Shown one piece after another: positions 25,804 through 34,333 of a DNA stretch of 64,000 nucleotides (positions are counted from its first letter, which is position 1; every line of letters begins with the position of its first letter). The stretch is from positions 3,038,001 to 3,102,000 of the forward strand of contig NZ_CP090446.1 of assembly GCF_021442025.1 (NCBI RefSeq), written 5' to 3'. The notes under the pieces were generated by a model that saw only the letters and a program-made list of their open reading frames with translations, did not search any database and was not told the DNA's origin. The stretch comes from Sphingobacterium sp. SRCM116780. Its GTDB lineage: Bacteria > Bacteroidota > Bacteroidia > Sphingobacteriales > Sphingobacteriaceae. Both the position numbers and the translations under genes were made by a program.

Positions 25804-26949
25804 ATGATCATCATACAACAATATGCTTTCTATTATCCCTTTATAGCCTTTGGTATGCTAGCTCTGTTACTCCTTTTTCAGTTATACTATCTGCTATTTG
25901 TATATGGAAAATTGAGTCGCTACGCAATATTATCCTTTCAAGATCAAGACGAGTTTGATCCTATTTCAGTGATCATTTGCGCCCATAATGAGCAAAATAA
26001 TCTGCAACAATTTTTGACATCAATTTTAGAACAAGACTATCCACAATTTGAAGTGATTGTCGTGAATGATTACTCTACCGATGATACGAAATGGGTTTTA
26101 CAAGAATTTCAAACCCGTTATCCACAGCTAAAGATTGTCGATATCAAAGAACATATCCGGTTAAAACACGGCAAGAAGTTCGCGGTAACGATGGGAATCA
26201 AATCTGCTTCCTATGAACAATTGGTCTTAACAGATGCTGATTGTATACCGCAATCCAATAATTGGCTCAAGGAAATTGCTGGAGCTTTATGTCAACCGAA
26301 CACAGAAATTGTCATTGGCTATTCTCCTTATTTCAAACAGAAAGGCTTTTTAAACAAACTTATTCGTTTTGAAACCACACATACTGCTATGAGTTATCTA
26401 GCCTATGCTTTGAAAAAAGATGCCTATATGGCTGTTGGAAGAAACATGGCGTATAAGAAATCTCTTTTTTTTAAGAATAAAGGCTTTGCTTCCCATATGC
26501 ATGTCAAATCTGGCGATGATGATCTTTTTGTTAATGAAAATACAACAAGAGATAATACTGTGGTATGTATCCATCCTGATTCGATCGTATACTCAGAACC
26601 TAAAAAAACTTGGAAAAGTTATTACAAGCAAAAAGCGCGTCATTCCGGAGCTTCAGTTCTTTACAAGAAAAAGCATCAACGGATGTTGGGTATGCAATTG
26701 ATAACTTCTTTTTTATTTTATTGCGGTATCATCTTGACAGCACTTTTTTTCCCGGGTTATTGGTATGTACCTTTGGCTGCATATGCTATTCGATTATTAG
26801 TACAGTTGCTTGTTTTTAGATCAATTTATAAGAAATTAGCTGTTTCTGATCTGATTTGGTGGTTGCCATTATTAGACATCATCTACTATTTCTATATTTG
26901 CACCAATGGTTTATTTAACCGAAAAAAGAAATCAGTTAGCTGGAAATAA
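25804..26949 (+). CDS. Membrane glycosyltransferase, family 2
   Basis: 381 residues. An N-terminal membrane span (FIAFGMLALLLLFQLYYLLF) is followed by a GT-A domain: ISVIICAHNEQNNLQQFL, VIVVNDYSTDDT, the D-x-D-like VLTDADCIPQS near residue 140, GDDDLFVNE near 233, and a Q-x-x-R-like YKQKARHSGAS. Two or three further spans close the protein. This is the layout of processive or lipid-linked sugar transferases at the inner membrane. The frame can start at a TTG at 25795, but the ATG at 25804 is preferred. It is followed by rsmG after 24 bases, in the same frame and probably the same transcript. Confidence 0.88.
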   Translation: MIIIQQYAFYYPFIAFGMLALLLLFQLYYLLFVYGKLSRYAILSFQDQDEFDPISVIICAHNEQNNLQQFLTSILEQDYPQFEVIVVNDYSTDDTKWVLQEFQTRYPQLKIVDIKEHIRLKHGKKFAVTMGIKSASYEQLVLTDADCIPQSNNWLKEIAGALCQPNTEIVIGYSPYFKQKGFLNKLIRFETTHTAMSYLAYALKKDAYMAVGRNMAYKKSLFFKNKGFASHMHVKSGDDDLFVNENTTRDNTVVCIHPDSIVYSEPKKTWKSYYKQKARHSGASVLYKKKHQRMLGMQLITSFLFYCGIILTALFFPGYWYVPLAAYAIRLLVQLLVFRSIYKKLAVSDLIWWLPLLDIIYYFYICTNGLFNRKKKSVSWK

Positions 26950-26973
26950 TATTTATTCTTTAACACATACGCT

Positions 26974-27609
26974 TTGAATCCTACAGTAGACATCATATAT
27001 CACTATTTTCCGAACTTAACAGAAGTTCAGAAAACACAATTCGCCCAACTGGCAGAACTCTATCCTTTCTGGAATGATCAAATCAACGTTATTTCACGTA
27101 AGGACGTTGAAAGCCTGTATTTACACCATGTTTTACATTCTTTAGGTATTGCCAAATATGTGATGACATTTGCTCCTGGCACACGCATCTTAGATGTAGG
27201 AACAGGAGGAGGTTTCCCTGGTATTCCTTTAGCGATTTTATTTCCTGAAGTGAAGTTTCACTTGGTTGATTCTATTGGTAAAAAAATTAAAGTAGTCCGT
27301 GAAGTTGCGGCAGCATTGGGTCTTCAAAATGTAGAAGCAGATCATATCCGTGCCGAACAACTGGATGATAAGTATGATTTCGTTGTATCACGTGCGGTTA
27401 CACGATTGGCAGATTTTGCTCCTTGGATTCGCAATAAATTCTTCAAACAAGATAAAAATGGTATTCCAAATGGAATTCTATATTTAAAAGGTGGTGATCT
27501 AAAAGAGGAAATTAAGGAATCACGTTTGAAAGCGGAACTTCATCCACTATCCGATTATTTTAAAGAAGATTTCTTCGACACCAAGTATGTGGTATATGTC
27601 GCCATGTAA
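26974..27609 (+). CDS. rsmG: 16S rRNA (guanine527-N7)-methyltransferase RsmG
   Basis: 211 residues. The enzyme methylates G527 of 16S rRNA with S-adenosylmethionine, and its loss gives low-level streptomycin resistance in other bacteria. Motifs include YPFWNDQINVISRKDVESLY, the SAM-binding ILDVGTGGGFPGIPLAI, HLVDSIGKK and FVVSRAVTRLADFAPW. The only possible start is TTG at 26974: there is no in-frame ATG between the upstream stop at 26949 and the conserved region. Two hairpins follow the stop codon. Confidence 0.95.
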   Translation: MNPTVDIIYHYFPNLTEVQKTQFAQLAELYPFWNDQINVISRKDVESLYLHHVLHSLGIAKYVMTFAPGTRILDVGTGGGFPGIPLAILFPEVKFHLVDSIGKKIKVVREVAAALGLQNVEADHIRAEQLDDKYDFVVSRAVTRLADFAPWIRNKFFKQDKNGIPNGILYLKGGDLKEEIKESRLKAELHPLSDYFKEDFFDTKYVVYVAM

Positions 27610-27612
27610 ATA

Positions 27613-27636
27613 GGCTAAAAACTGAGTTTTTTAGCC
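27613..27636 (+). terminator. Terminator after rsmG
   Basis: GGCTAAAAA at 27613-27621 pairs with TTTTTAGCC at 27628-27636 around a short loop, four bases after the rsmG stop. Confidence 0.65.
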
Positions 27637-27659
27637 CATTAATACCCCTTAGAGGTTTA

Positions 27660-27696
27660 TTATATTCAGAATCATATTAAATGATTCTGAATATAA
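27660..27696. terminator. Perfect 16-bp hairpin between convergent genes
   Basis: TTATATTCAGAATCAT at 27660-27675 is exactly complementary to 27681-27696 with the loop ATTAA. It lies between rsmG and a convergent small gene whose stop is 4 bases away, so it may end transcription from both sides, although the following T content is modest. Confidence 0.65.
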
Positions 27697-27699
27697 ATC

Positions 27700-27930
27700 C
27701 TATCCCAACTCTTCTATGATCTTCTTACCAATCGTATTCACCTCCTCATCCATACCAAACATAGGTAGACCAGTTTCAGGGTTTGTTTTTAACCATTGAC
27801 TCTCGGTATCTTTAATAATCTGGACATACTCCACTCCTTCTTTAAAGATAACATACGTATCCTCCTCTTCAGGGAATACCGAGTAAACTATATTTTCGAT
27901 CTCTATATCAAAAGGCTCTTTCATTTCCAT
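27700..27930 (-). CDS. Small acidic protein of unknown function
   Basis: 76 residues, strongly acidic (about one Glu or Asp in four), soluble and without signal peptide. The pattern of short strands (IENIVYSVFPEEEDTYVIFKEG, written here only in outline) followed by WLKTNPETGLPMFGMDEEVN and a C-terminal helix suggests a compact domain. No family is recognised. It starts 12 bases after the stop of the S41 peptidase gene and is probably carried on the same transcript. Codon use looks normal for the region, which supports a real gene. Confidence 0.65.
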   Translation of the reverse strand: MEMKEPFDIEIENIVYSVFPEEEDTYVIFKEGVEYVQIIKDTESQWLKTNPETGLPMFGMDEEVNTIGKKIIEELG

Positions 27931-27941
27931 AGCGCAAAAAT

Positions 27942-29318
27942 TTAATAAGCAAAGTTATTTGTTTTCTTCATTAATGCAATGACCCATGCCATTTCCTTGT
28001 CCTTTTTCAATATGATATCTTCGATATCATAAGGAATAAAAATGGTTGGAGTAAGCAAAGAATCACTTTTCTGACCACCATAAATTTGATTATAAAATGC
28101 ACCCATCGTAACTTGCAATTTTGAATTAGGAAGATTAAAAGGAATCATTCTACCGGCAATACTGCTATATCCCGATCCACCGACAGTATCGCCTACCAAA
28201 ACAACATTTTTTTGCCTTTTTAAATGAGAAGCGAGATAAGCCCCATTAGAAAAAGTTCCATTATTGACCAAAACATATAATGTCCCTTTAAACGATTTTT
28301 TGGAAGGAACAACCATTTGCCTCATATCTTCCCCGACTTTGACCAGTTCATTTCTATAATCAACATTTCTGACAGCCAGAAACTGCAAGAAAGATTCGTT
28401 CATTATTCCTTTCTCTAAGTAATAAGTCGTATCTGAAATAAAATAAGAAAGAAGCTCCATGCTAAGATGATTAAACCCACCTGTATTATTACGTAAATCC
28501 AACACAAAGCTGCCCAAAGTATCCAATCCGATCTGATCAAAATACGCTTCTACCGCTGTGGCTGATTGAAAAGAATTGAGTCCCATGCTGTATAAAAAAC
28601 GACGATACCCCACCTCATTATCTCCAGTATTAACGATCTTTGGTCTCTCTGTAGGAAACCACTTCGTTTTTTTATTTATATCTTTTTCTAACACAAGCTC
28701 CACGATATCATTTCCCTTTTTCAAAATAAAATGCGCTGTAGACTCAAGATTAAAATATTGAATCATAAAGTAGGGAAGATGAAAAAACTCATTGAGATAG
28801 TAGGTTTGAAATCCATTATTTTCACCATCAAAGCAGATTGATCCAGCTGTAATGTACTTAATAATTTTTTGCACAGGAATTCCATTTATACTTTGCAATT
28901 CATAGCCGATCAAATGCTTATCCTCTTCATTGCTATCCACAATATAGATATGTTCATCCTTAAGATAATACCTAAAATTATAAATGGGACTAGCATAATT
29001 TACATCTTTGTTCAGAGAAAATGGATTGATTGCAAGATGCCCATCTGCTATCCTTTGCAATAATTCCATGCTTTTATGATAAAAACCTGCTAGCGAGATT
29101 TCTTTTTGCATAGTCAGCGCTAATGAATCAATTATGTTATTCAGTTTCTTTTCAGAGATACGTTGATATATATTTGGATGTACCAGTTTTAATGTATCCA
29201 CCAAGGCTTTAAAATCTTCTCGCTGTTCCAAAGGAGACAACATTATTTTATCTTGACCGACACAGATACGGCAAAACAAAATGTAGATAAAAATTAAACA
29301 AAAAAATCTTAGGTTCAT
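27942..29318 (-). CDS. Exported S41-family (C-terminal processing-like) peptidase
   Basis: 458 residues with an N-terminal signal peptide (start ATG at 29318; the frame extends 7 codons upstream but MNLRFFCL is the better start). The C-terminal half has the S41 core: LDLRNNTGGFNHLSMEL, then GTLYVLVNNGTFSNGAYLA with the likely nucleophile Ser in TFSNGA, and LVGDTVGGSGYSS. No clear PDZ domain is seen between them. The N-terminal helical part resembles the tricorn-like or bacterial S41 cap. It is probably a periplasmic serine protease of unknown target, divergent from dprA. Confidence 0.8.
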   Translation of the reverse strand: MNLRFFCLIFIYILFCRICVGQDKIMLSPLEQREDFKALVDTLKLVHPNIYQRISEKKLNNIIDSLALTMQKEISLAGFYHKSMELLQRIADGHLAINPFSLNKDVNYASPIYNFRYYLKDEHIYIVDSNEEDKHLIGYELQSINGIPVQKIIKYITAGSICFDGENNGFQTYYLNEFFHLPYFMIQYFNLESTAHFILKKGNDIVELVLEKDINKKTKWFPTERPKIVNTGDNEVGYRRFLYSMGLNSFQSATAVEAYFDQIGLDTLGSFVLDLRNNTGGFNHLSMELLSYFISDTTYYLEKGIMNESFLQFLAVRNVDYRNELVKVGEDMRQMVVPSKKSFKGTLYVLVNNGTFSNGAYLASHLKRQKNVVLVGDTVGGSGYSSIAGRMIPFNLPNSKLQVTMGAFYNQIYGGQKSDSLLTPTIFIPYDIEDIILKKDKEMAWVIALMKKTNNFAY

Positions 29319-29395
29319 ATTGAATTGAAATATAAACAAATATATCTTTTTAATTTAAAATCACAGAAGTAAAGCTTATCTTTAAAGTACCAATT

Positions 29396-30487
29396 ATGAG
29401 TTTTTACCATCAAATAGCACTTACCAAAATTAAAGGTGTAGGACCTAAAACTGCGCGAAATTTACTCGCCTACTGTGGTTCTGTGCAAGAAATATTAGAA
29501 ACAAAAGCAAGCATATTAGCAAAAATACCAGGGGTTAATAGCAAAACTGCCACTGAAATAGCGGCAAAAAACTATCAGGAAGCGACCGAGAAAGAAATCG
29601 CATTCGTCGAAAAACATCAGATTCAGGTGTTATGGATAACGAACCCCGATTACCCTACGAAATTAAGAAACTGCGAAGATGCTCCACTTGTTTTATATTA
29701 TAAAGGTAATGCCGATCTCAACAATGAACGTGTGGTGAGTATTGTCGGCACAAGAGATGCAACAAATTATGGTCGAAAAATATGTGACACCTTAATAGAG
29801 CAGTTGAAACCACTTCATACCACGATTGTTAGCGGGCTTGCCTACGGTATTGATATAGCTGCACACAAAAGTGCATTGCTGAATCAAATACCGACAGTCG
29901 CTGTATTGGGACATGGATTAGACCGAATATATCCCGCTAGTCATAGAGAAACGGCATCCAATATGATTTATCAAGGTGGTTTATTGACAGAATTTGCTTC
30001 TGACACCAAATTAGAGCGTCAAAACTTCCCTATGCGGAATCGGATTATTGCAGGCATGGCGGATGTAACCATCGTTATCGAAGCCGCAATAAAAGGCGGT
30101 GCCCTGATCACAGCAGAAATAGCGAATAGTTATAACAGAGATGTCTGTGCTTTTCCTGGAGGTGTCGATCAGACGTATTCAGCAGGATGCAATTACCTCA
30201 TCAAAACCAACCGTGCTCACTTGATCCGCGATGCACAAGATTTATGCTATCTGATGAATTGGGATCTTGAAAACACGAAAACCCAAACGCAATTATCCTT
30301 GATCCCAACAGATTTAAATCAAGATCAATTACATATTTATCATTTTATAAAAGAAAAAAAACAAGTTACTATTGATAAGATTAGCCGCTTTTGCAATTGG
30401 TCACAAAGTAAATTAGCGATCGTATTACTCGAAATGGAAATGAATGGTCATATAACCTCCCTTCCAGGCAAAGTATATACATTATAA
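29396..30487 (+). CDS. dprA: DNA-processing protein DprA
   Basis: 363 residues. DprA binds incoming single-stranded DNA during natural transformation and loads RecA. An N-terminal helix-hairpin-helix pair (LTKIKGVGPKTARNLL and LAKIPGVNSKTATEIA) precedes the Rossmann core: VSIVGTRDATNYGRK, VSGLAYGIDIAAHKSAL, LGHGLDRIYPASHR and FPMRNRIIAGMAD with the conserved Arg. The end has a winged-helix-like DprA C-terminal domain (VTIDKISRFCNWSQSKLA). A TATCTTTA box (seven of eight matches to TAnnTTTG) lies at 29377-29384, 12 bases before the ATG. Confidence 0.95.
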   Translation: MSFYHQIALTKIKGVGPKTARNLLAYCGSVQEILETKASILAKIPGVNSKTATEIAAKNYQEATEKEIAFVEKHQIQVLWITNPDYPTKLRNCEDAPLVLYYKGNADLNNERVVSIVGTRDATNYGRKICDTLIEQLKPLHTTIVSGLAYGIDIAAHKSALLNQIPTVAVLGHGLDRIYPASHRETASNMIYQGGLLTEFASDTKLERQNFPMRNRIIAGMADVTIVIEAAIKGGALITAEIANSYNRDVCAFPGGVDQTYSAGCNYLIKTNRAHLIRDAQDLCYLMNWDLENTKTQTQLSLIPTDLNQDQLHIYHFIKEKKQVTIDKISRFCNWSQSKLAIVLLEMEMNGHITSLPGKVYTL

Positions 30488-30525
30488 AAACAATCCTAAA
30501 ATTTCAACTATTCTTCAAAACCTAA

Positions 30526-32010
30526 ATGAAAAATAAGGCTAACACCAAAACAATTTGGAAAGTAATTGGCGCCTCCTCCATGGGCACGCTGATTGAATGG
30601 TATGATTTCTTTATTTTCGGAAGTCTCTCTATCGTCATCTCAACCAAGTTTTTTCCTGCAGACAATCCAACCGCAGCTTTTTTATCAACATTAGCAACAT
30701 TCGCTGCAGGTTTTGTTGTACGTCCATTTGGAGCACTATTCTTTGGGAGATTAGGAGATTTAATCGGAAGAAAATACACGTTTATGGTTACCCTACTGTT
30801 GATGGGCGGAGCCACTTTCTTGATCGGCTGTATACCGAGTTATCAAAGTATAGGGTTTTTTGCACCACTACTGGTTCTTATCTTACGCCTATTGCAGGGA
30901 CTTGCACTTGGAGGAGAATATGGTGGAGCTGCGACTTATGTTGCTGAGCATGCCCCAGAAGGACAACGGGGCTATTGGACTTCTTGGATCCAAACAACAG
31001 CAACTTTTGGGCTTTTCATCTCCTTGGTGGTTATTTTAATCACCAAATCTATCTTAACAGAACAACAGTTTGATGCCTGGGGATGGCGTGTTCCTTTTAT
31101 CTTGTCGATCTTAATGGTGTATGTTTCTTATTTGATTCGTAAAAATATGAGCGAATCACCCGAATTTTCGAAAGCCAAAGAAGAGGGTACAACAAGTAAA
31201 AATCCTTTAAAGGAAAGTTTCGGTAATCGCTATAACCTCAAATTTGTGTTGCTAGCCTTATTTGGTGCTGCAATGGGGCAAGGTGTGGTTTGGTATACGG
31301 GTCAATTCTACTCCATGAGTTATATGAAAACGGTGATGCATCTGAGTTCAGACGAAGCAGATATGATCTTGGGAACAGCCCTATTGATCGGAACACCATT
31401 CTTTATTTTCTTTGGATGGCTAAGCGATAAAGTTGGAAGAAAATGGATCATGTTATTGGGTATGTTGCTTGCCCTCTGCACCTATAGACCTATTTATAAA
31501 GCGATGTACCAATTAACCGATCTTGCAAAAAAAGAACTTGTTTCCAGCAGCACGCAGCAAGTTGATGATCATAAACAAATAAAGACAGACCTATATACAG
31601 ATGGCACCCATGCTCAAGAGACTCAGGAGCTGAATAGCATAACAAAAGAAACCCGGATCAAAAATACAGTTACCGTACATGGTAGCACACGTATTTGGTT
31701 AACGGCTTTAATTTTTATTCAAATCATCTATATTACGATGGTTTATGGTCCTATTGCGGCATTTTTAGTCGAAATGTTTCCCGTCAAGATTCGCTACACC
31801 TCGATGTCCCTTCCCTACCATGTCGGCAATGGCATATTCGGAGGATTATTACCTGCAATTTCCACTTATCTCACAACCAATGCGAAAGTCGCAAATGATC
31901 CTGAATTTTATCTAGCAGGCTTATGGTATCCCATTATTATAGCCGCTGTTTGTTTTACTATCGGTTCACTTTATATTAAAAATAAACCTAATCACCTTAA
32001 CAATGGATAA
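30526..32010 (+). CDS. MFS transporter, metabolite:H+ symporter (ProP-like) family
   Basis: 494 residues with about twelve membrane spans. Signatures of the MHS family are present: SSMGTLIEWYDFFIFGSL, GALFFGRLGDLIGRKYTF, RLLQGLALGGEYGGAATYV, and in the second half FGWLSDKVGRKWI and PVKIRYTSMSLPYHVG. Members import osmolytes or carboxylates with protons. The substrate is not predictable. A polar insertion of roughly 65 residues (about 330-395, rich in Gln, Thr and Lys) interrupts the second half between spans and is longer than in classical ProP. The next gene overlaps its end by 8 bases. Confidence 0.9.
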   Translation: MKNKANTKTIWKVIGASSMGTLIEWYDFFIFGSLSIVISTKFFPADNPTAAFLSTLATFAAGFVVRPFGALFFGRLGDLIGRKYTFMVTLLLMGGATFLIGCIPSYQSIGFFAPLLVLILRLLQGLALGGEYGGAATYVAEHAPEGQRGYWTSWIQTTATFGLFISLVVILITKSILTEQQFDAWGWRVPFILSILMVYVSYLIRKNMSESPEFSKAKEEGTTSKNPLKESFGNRYNLKFVLLALFGAAMGQGVVWYTGQFYSMSYMKTVMHLSSDEADMILGTALLIGTPFFIFFGWLSDKVGRKWIMLLGMLLALCTYRPIYKAMYQLTDLAKKELVSSSTQQVDDHKQIKTDLYTDGTHAQETQELNSITKETRIKNTVTVHGSTRIWLTALIFIQIIYITMVYGPIAAFLVEMFPVKIRYTSMSLPYHVGNGIFGGLLPAISTYLTTNAKVANDPEFYLAGLWYPIIIAAVCFTIGSLYIKNKPNHLNNG

Positions 32011-32230
32011 TCTAAAAAAAATATTAGGTCTCGTTTGGATTGCATTAGCCTTGTTTACGGCTTATTTTTGCCTATTCGAACTTGCAATACCCAAAATAAA
32101 AGTTGGACATCAGGAAGATTTAGTCTTCGGAATTATCATCATGTTCATTTTAACTCCGATTATCTCCATGGGCTTAGGGTTGTTTGGTTACTATGCCCTT
32201 TGTGGAGAGTATGCAAAAGAGAGGACTTAA
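32003..32230 (+). CDS. Small membrane protein, partner of the MFS transporter (DUF6814-like)
   Basis: 75 residues with two hydrophobic segments (KKILGLVWIALALFTAYFCL and DLVFGIIIMFILTPIISMGL) joined by a short loop, so it is probably an inner-membrane hairpin protein. It overlaps the upstream MFS gene by 8 bases, which implies coupled translation and a shared function. Similar two-span proteins occur beside MHS-type transporters in Bacteroidota. From memory they are called DUF6814, an assignment to be treated with caution. Possibly a stabilising subunit. Confidence 0.8.
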   Translation: MDNLKKILGLVWIALALFTAYFCLFELAIPKIKVGHQEDLVFGIIIMFILTPIISMGLGLFGYYALCGEYAKERT

Positions 32231-32302
32231 AACTATTCGTATTGAATATCAAGGCAGTAAACACAATTCACGAAAAATGTTTCTTAAGAACAATTTTTTT
32301 TC

Positions 32303-32310
32303 TACTTTTG
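32303..32310 (+). promoter_or_regulatory. -7 promoter box (TACTTTTG) of ffs
   Basis: An exact TAnnTTTG match ends 5 bases before the predicted 5' end of the SRP RNA, the correct distance for transcription initiation. Confidence 0.7.
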
Positions 32311-32314
32311 TGAC

Positions 32315-32411
32315 GGGTAAGTCTTTTACGACCAGCTCCCATTGACTCCCCCAGGTTGGGAACAAAGCAAGGGTATTTGGTTGAGCGGTGCGATAGAAGG
32401 AGCTTACCCAT
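32315..32411 (+). ncRNA. ffs: Signal recognition particle RNA, small bacterial type (4.5S)
   Basis: The conserved SRP54-binding core is readable: CAGG, then TTG-GGAA-CAA (a GNRA-type GGAA loop on a three-pair stem), then AGCAAGGG (about 32352-32373). The symmetric CAGG/AGCA internal loop matches domain IV. The ends pair (GGGTAAG at 32315-32321 with CTTACCC at 32403-32409) and are followed by eight T residues, a built-in terminator. A perfect -7 box lies just upstream. The RNA is about 97 nt and joins Ffh to target membrane proteins to SecYEG. The exact ends are estimated from pairing. Confidence 0.9.
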
Positions 32412-32512
32412 TTTTTTTGCCTAAATTTTTCCTTTCCAACCTCAAATGTCACTTCTATTATCTCAAATCTAATTTTTTTTTTGTTTATTTGTAACTGAAT
32501 TAGAACTATCGT

Positions 32513-33355
32513 ATGAGTTGGTTTAAAAGAGATAAAGCCGGAATTAGCACGGCAACAGAAAATAAGAAAGAGGCTCCAGACGGAATGTGGAACAAATGTC
32601 CCTCATGTAAAAAACCGTTATTGAACCTTGAACAAATTGAAAACAACTACGTTTGTCAATACTGTGGATATCATCTTAGAATTGGTTCTGCAGCCTATTT
32701 TTCCATCATTTTTGATAACAACGAGTTTACAGAATTATTCCCTACACTAAGCTCAGGTGATCCTATCAACTTCTTCGATTCAAAACCTTACAGCGAACGA
32801 TTAAAAGAAAGCCAAGTAAAAACAGGTTTGGTAGATGCTATCCGTTCTGGTCATGGTAAAATCGACGGACAAGATCTTGTCATTGCTTGTATGGACTTCA
32901 ACTTTATTGGAGGTTCTATGGGATCAGTTGTTGGTGAAAAAATTGCCCGTTCTATTGATTACTGTATCAAACATAAAATTCCTTTTATGTTGATCTCTAA
33001 ATCTGGTGGAGCACGTATGATGGAAGCGGCATTTTCATTAATGCAGATGGCTAAAACCTCTGCCAAATTAGCCTTATTAGCAAAAGCAGGATTACCTTAT
33101 GTCTGCTTACTAACAGATCCAACGACAGGAGGGGTAACCGCTTCATATGCCATGCTAGGCGATATCAATTTTGCTGAACCTGGTGCATTAATTGGTTTTG
33201 CAGGCCCACGTGTGATTAAAGAAACAATCAAAAAAGATCTTCCAAAAGGATTTCAAACTTCTGAATTCGTTTTAGAACATGGTTTCTTAGACTTCATCGT
33301 AGACAGAAGAGAATTAAAACAAAAAGTTTCGACTTACTTGAGATTGGTTAAATAA
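32513..33355 (+). CDS. accD: Acetyl-CoA carboxylase carboxyltransferase subunit beta
   Basis: 280 residues. AccD with AccA transfers CO2 from carboxybiotin to acetyl-CoA, the first step of fatty acid synthesis. The N-terminal zinc ribbon is intact (CPSCKKP and CQYCGYH, about residues 27-50). The crotonase-like core has [51 protein letters not shown] and the oxyanion-hole region [14 protein letters not shown]. The length is normal. It stands alone between ffs and a bidirectional terminator. Confidence 0.97.
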   Translation: MSWFKRDKAGISTATENKKEAPDGMWNKCPSCKKPLLNLEQIENNYVCQYCGYHLRIGSAAYFSIIFDNNEFTELFPTLSSGDPINFFDSKPYSERLKESQVKTGLVDAIRSGHGKIDGQDLVIACMDFNFIGGSMGSVVGEKIARSIDYCIKHKIPFMLISKSGGARMMEAAFSLMQMAKTSAKLALLAKAGLPYVCLLTDPTTGGVTASYAMLGDINFAEPGALIGFAGPRVIKETIKKDLPKGFQTSEFVLEHGFLDFIVDRRELKQKVSTYLRLVK

Positions 33356-33422
33356 ATCAATCCCGTTTATAGACCAAACAGCAAATTTTACAACAGATAA
33401 AAATTGTAGTTGGTAAAAGAGT

Positions 33423-33459
33423 AAAAAATAAGAGTTCCAAATTGGAGCTCTTATTTTTT
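33423..33459. terminator. Bidirectional terminator between accD and the HEXXH gene
   Basis: AAAAAATAAGAG at 33423-33434 pairs with CTCTTATTTTTT at 33448-33459, with an inner TCCAA/TTGGA extension. The A/T arms give T-tracts on both strands. It overlaps the stop codon of the leftward gene. Confidence 0.85.
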
Positions 33460-33792
33460 TAGGTATTTCCAAAAAGCCCAAAACTTCCGTTGAGACAGAT
33501 AGTTAAAGTCTGCTTCATTGGAGTATGCTTCCCGTTCATAAGAAATATTCAGATAAGCTTGATGAAAATCCCGATATTGGATATATCGAAATAAAAACTC
33601 GATTAAATAGCTGAAATAAAAGAAAATAATCAACAGCTCTGCTGCCTGTCGAATATGGATTTTCTCATGATTGATGAGTTGTTGATTGTCTTTGAATATT
33701 CTTTTTTTTAAAAATATAAACGGATAGATCGTGATCGCATCAGCTTTTCCAAATGAAAATAGTTTAGTCCAAAAGCGGCTTACAAAAATCAT
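33451..33792 (-). CDS. Mini membrane protein with a HEXXH zinc-protease motif
   Basis: 113 residues from the ATG at 33792 (a TTG further upstream is less likely). The motif N-HEKIH at residues 42-46 has the HEXXH form of zinc metallopeptidases. It is followed by IRQAAELLIIFFYFSYLIEF, a hydrophobic segment with acids in it, and a basic C-terminus. BlaR1/M56 proteins have the same HExxH-near-membrane look, but this product is far too short to be a complete M56 protein. It may be a stand-alone remnant or a minimal membrane protease. Function unknown. Confidence 0.65.
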   Translation of the reverse strand: MIFVSRFWTKLFSFGKADAITIYPFIFLKKRIFKDNQQLINHEKIHIRQAAELLIIFFYFSYLIEFLFRYIQYRDFHQAYLNISYEREAYSNEADFNYLSQRKFWAFWKYLKK

Positions 33793-33940
33793 GTTAGTAG
33801 TTAAAATCAAATCCAATCAATAATTATTCCGAATTGATAATTCGCCCATTTAAGATAGCTAATTTTTATAATCTATATTACAGTATATTTCCTCTATGAT
33901 AAGAATTAAATAATTTACCATTTATTCCAACACAATTGTA

Positions 33941-33971
33941 TTGTGTATACGAGCAAATTTAGCTAAGTTTG
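33941..33971 (+). promoter_or_regulatory. Promoter of the MerR gene (TTG-N20-TAAGTTTG)
   Basis: TAAGTTTG at 33964-33971 matches TAnnTTTG. A TTG at 33941-33943 lies 20 bases upstream, the expected -33 spacing of Bacteroidota sigma-70 promoters. It is 24 bases from the ATG of the MerR-type gene. Confidence 0.65.
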
Positions 33972-33995
33972 TTATATTAAAATTAAAAAATTAGT

Positions 33996-34331
33996 ATGCC
34001 TTACAAAGAGCGCGAAATTAATAAATTATATTATACGATGGGGGAAGTGACAGAGCTATTTCAAGTCAATGCTTCGCAAATTCGTTTTTATGAGCGTGAA
34101 TTTGATATTATTCAACCCAAAAAGAATAAAAAAGGGAACCGTCTTTTCACACAGGATGATATTGCTAATTTGAAAATCATTTTCAATCTCGTAAAAGATA
34201 AAGGCTATACCTTACAAGGTGCGCGCGAATATCTCCGTACAAATAAATCAGAGGCAAAAGAGAACCAACGTGTTATTGACTCCTTAGAGAAATTAAAAAG
34301 TTTCTTAATGGAAGTACGGGATAGCTTGTAG
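33996..34331 (+). CDS. MerR-family transcriptional regulator
   Basis: 111 residues. The N-terminal winged helix has the MerR form: YYTMGEVTELFQVNASQIRFYEREF, shown in outline, with KNKKGNRLFTQDDIANLKII as wing and second helix, then DKGYTLQGAREYL. The C-terminal part is a short coiled coil without cysteines or a ligand domain, so it is not a metal sensor. In Bacteroidota short MerR proteins of this form are commonly free-standing. The target is unknown. The gene is convergent with the phosphoesterase gene, with 2 bases between the stops. Confidence 0.88.
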   Translation: MPYKEREINKLYYTMGEVTELFQVNASQIRFYEREFDIIQPKKNKKGNRLFTQDDIANLKIIFNLVKDKGYTLQGAREYLRTNKSEAKENQRVIDSLEKLKSFLMEVRDSL

Positions 34332-34333
34332 GT

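Noticed and set aside
32249..32452. Minus-strand ORF of 67 codons
   Set aside because: It is antisense to the SRP RNA gene and its codons only reflect the RNA sequence.
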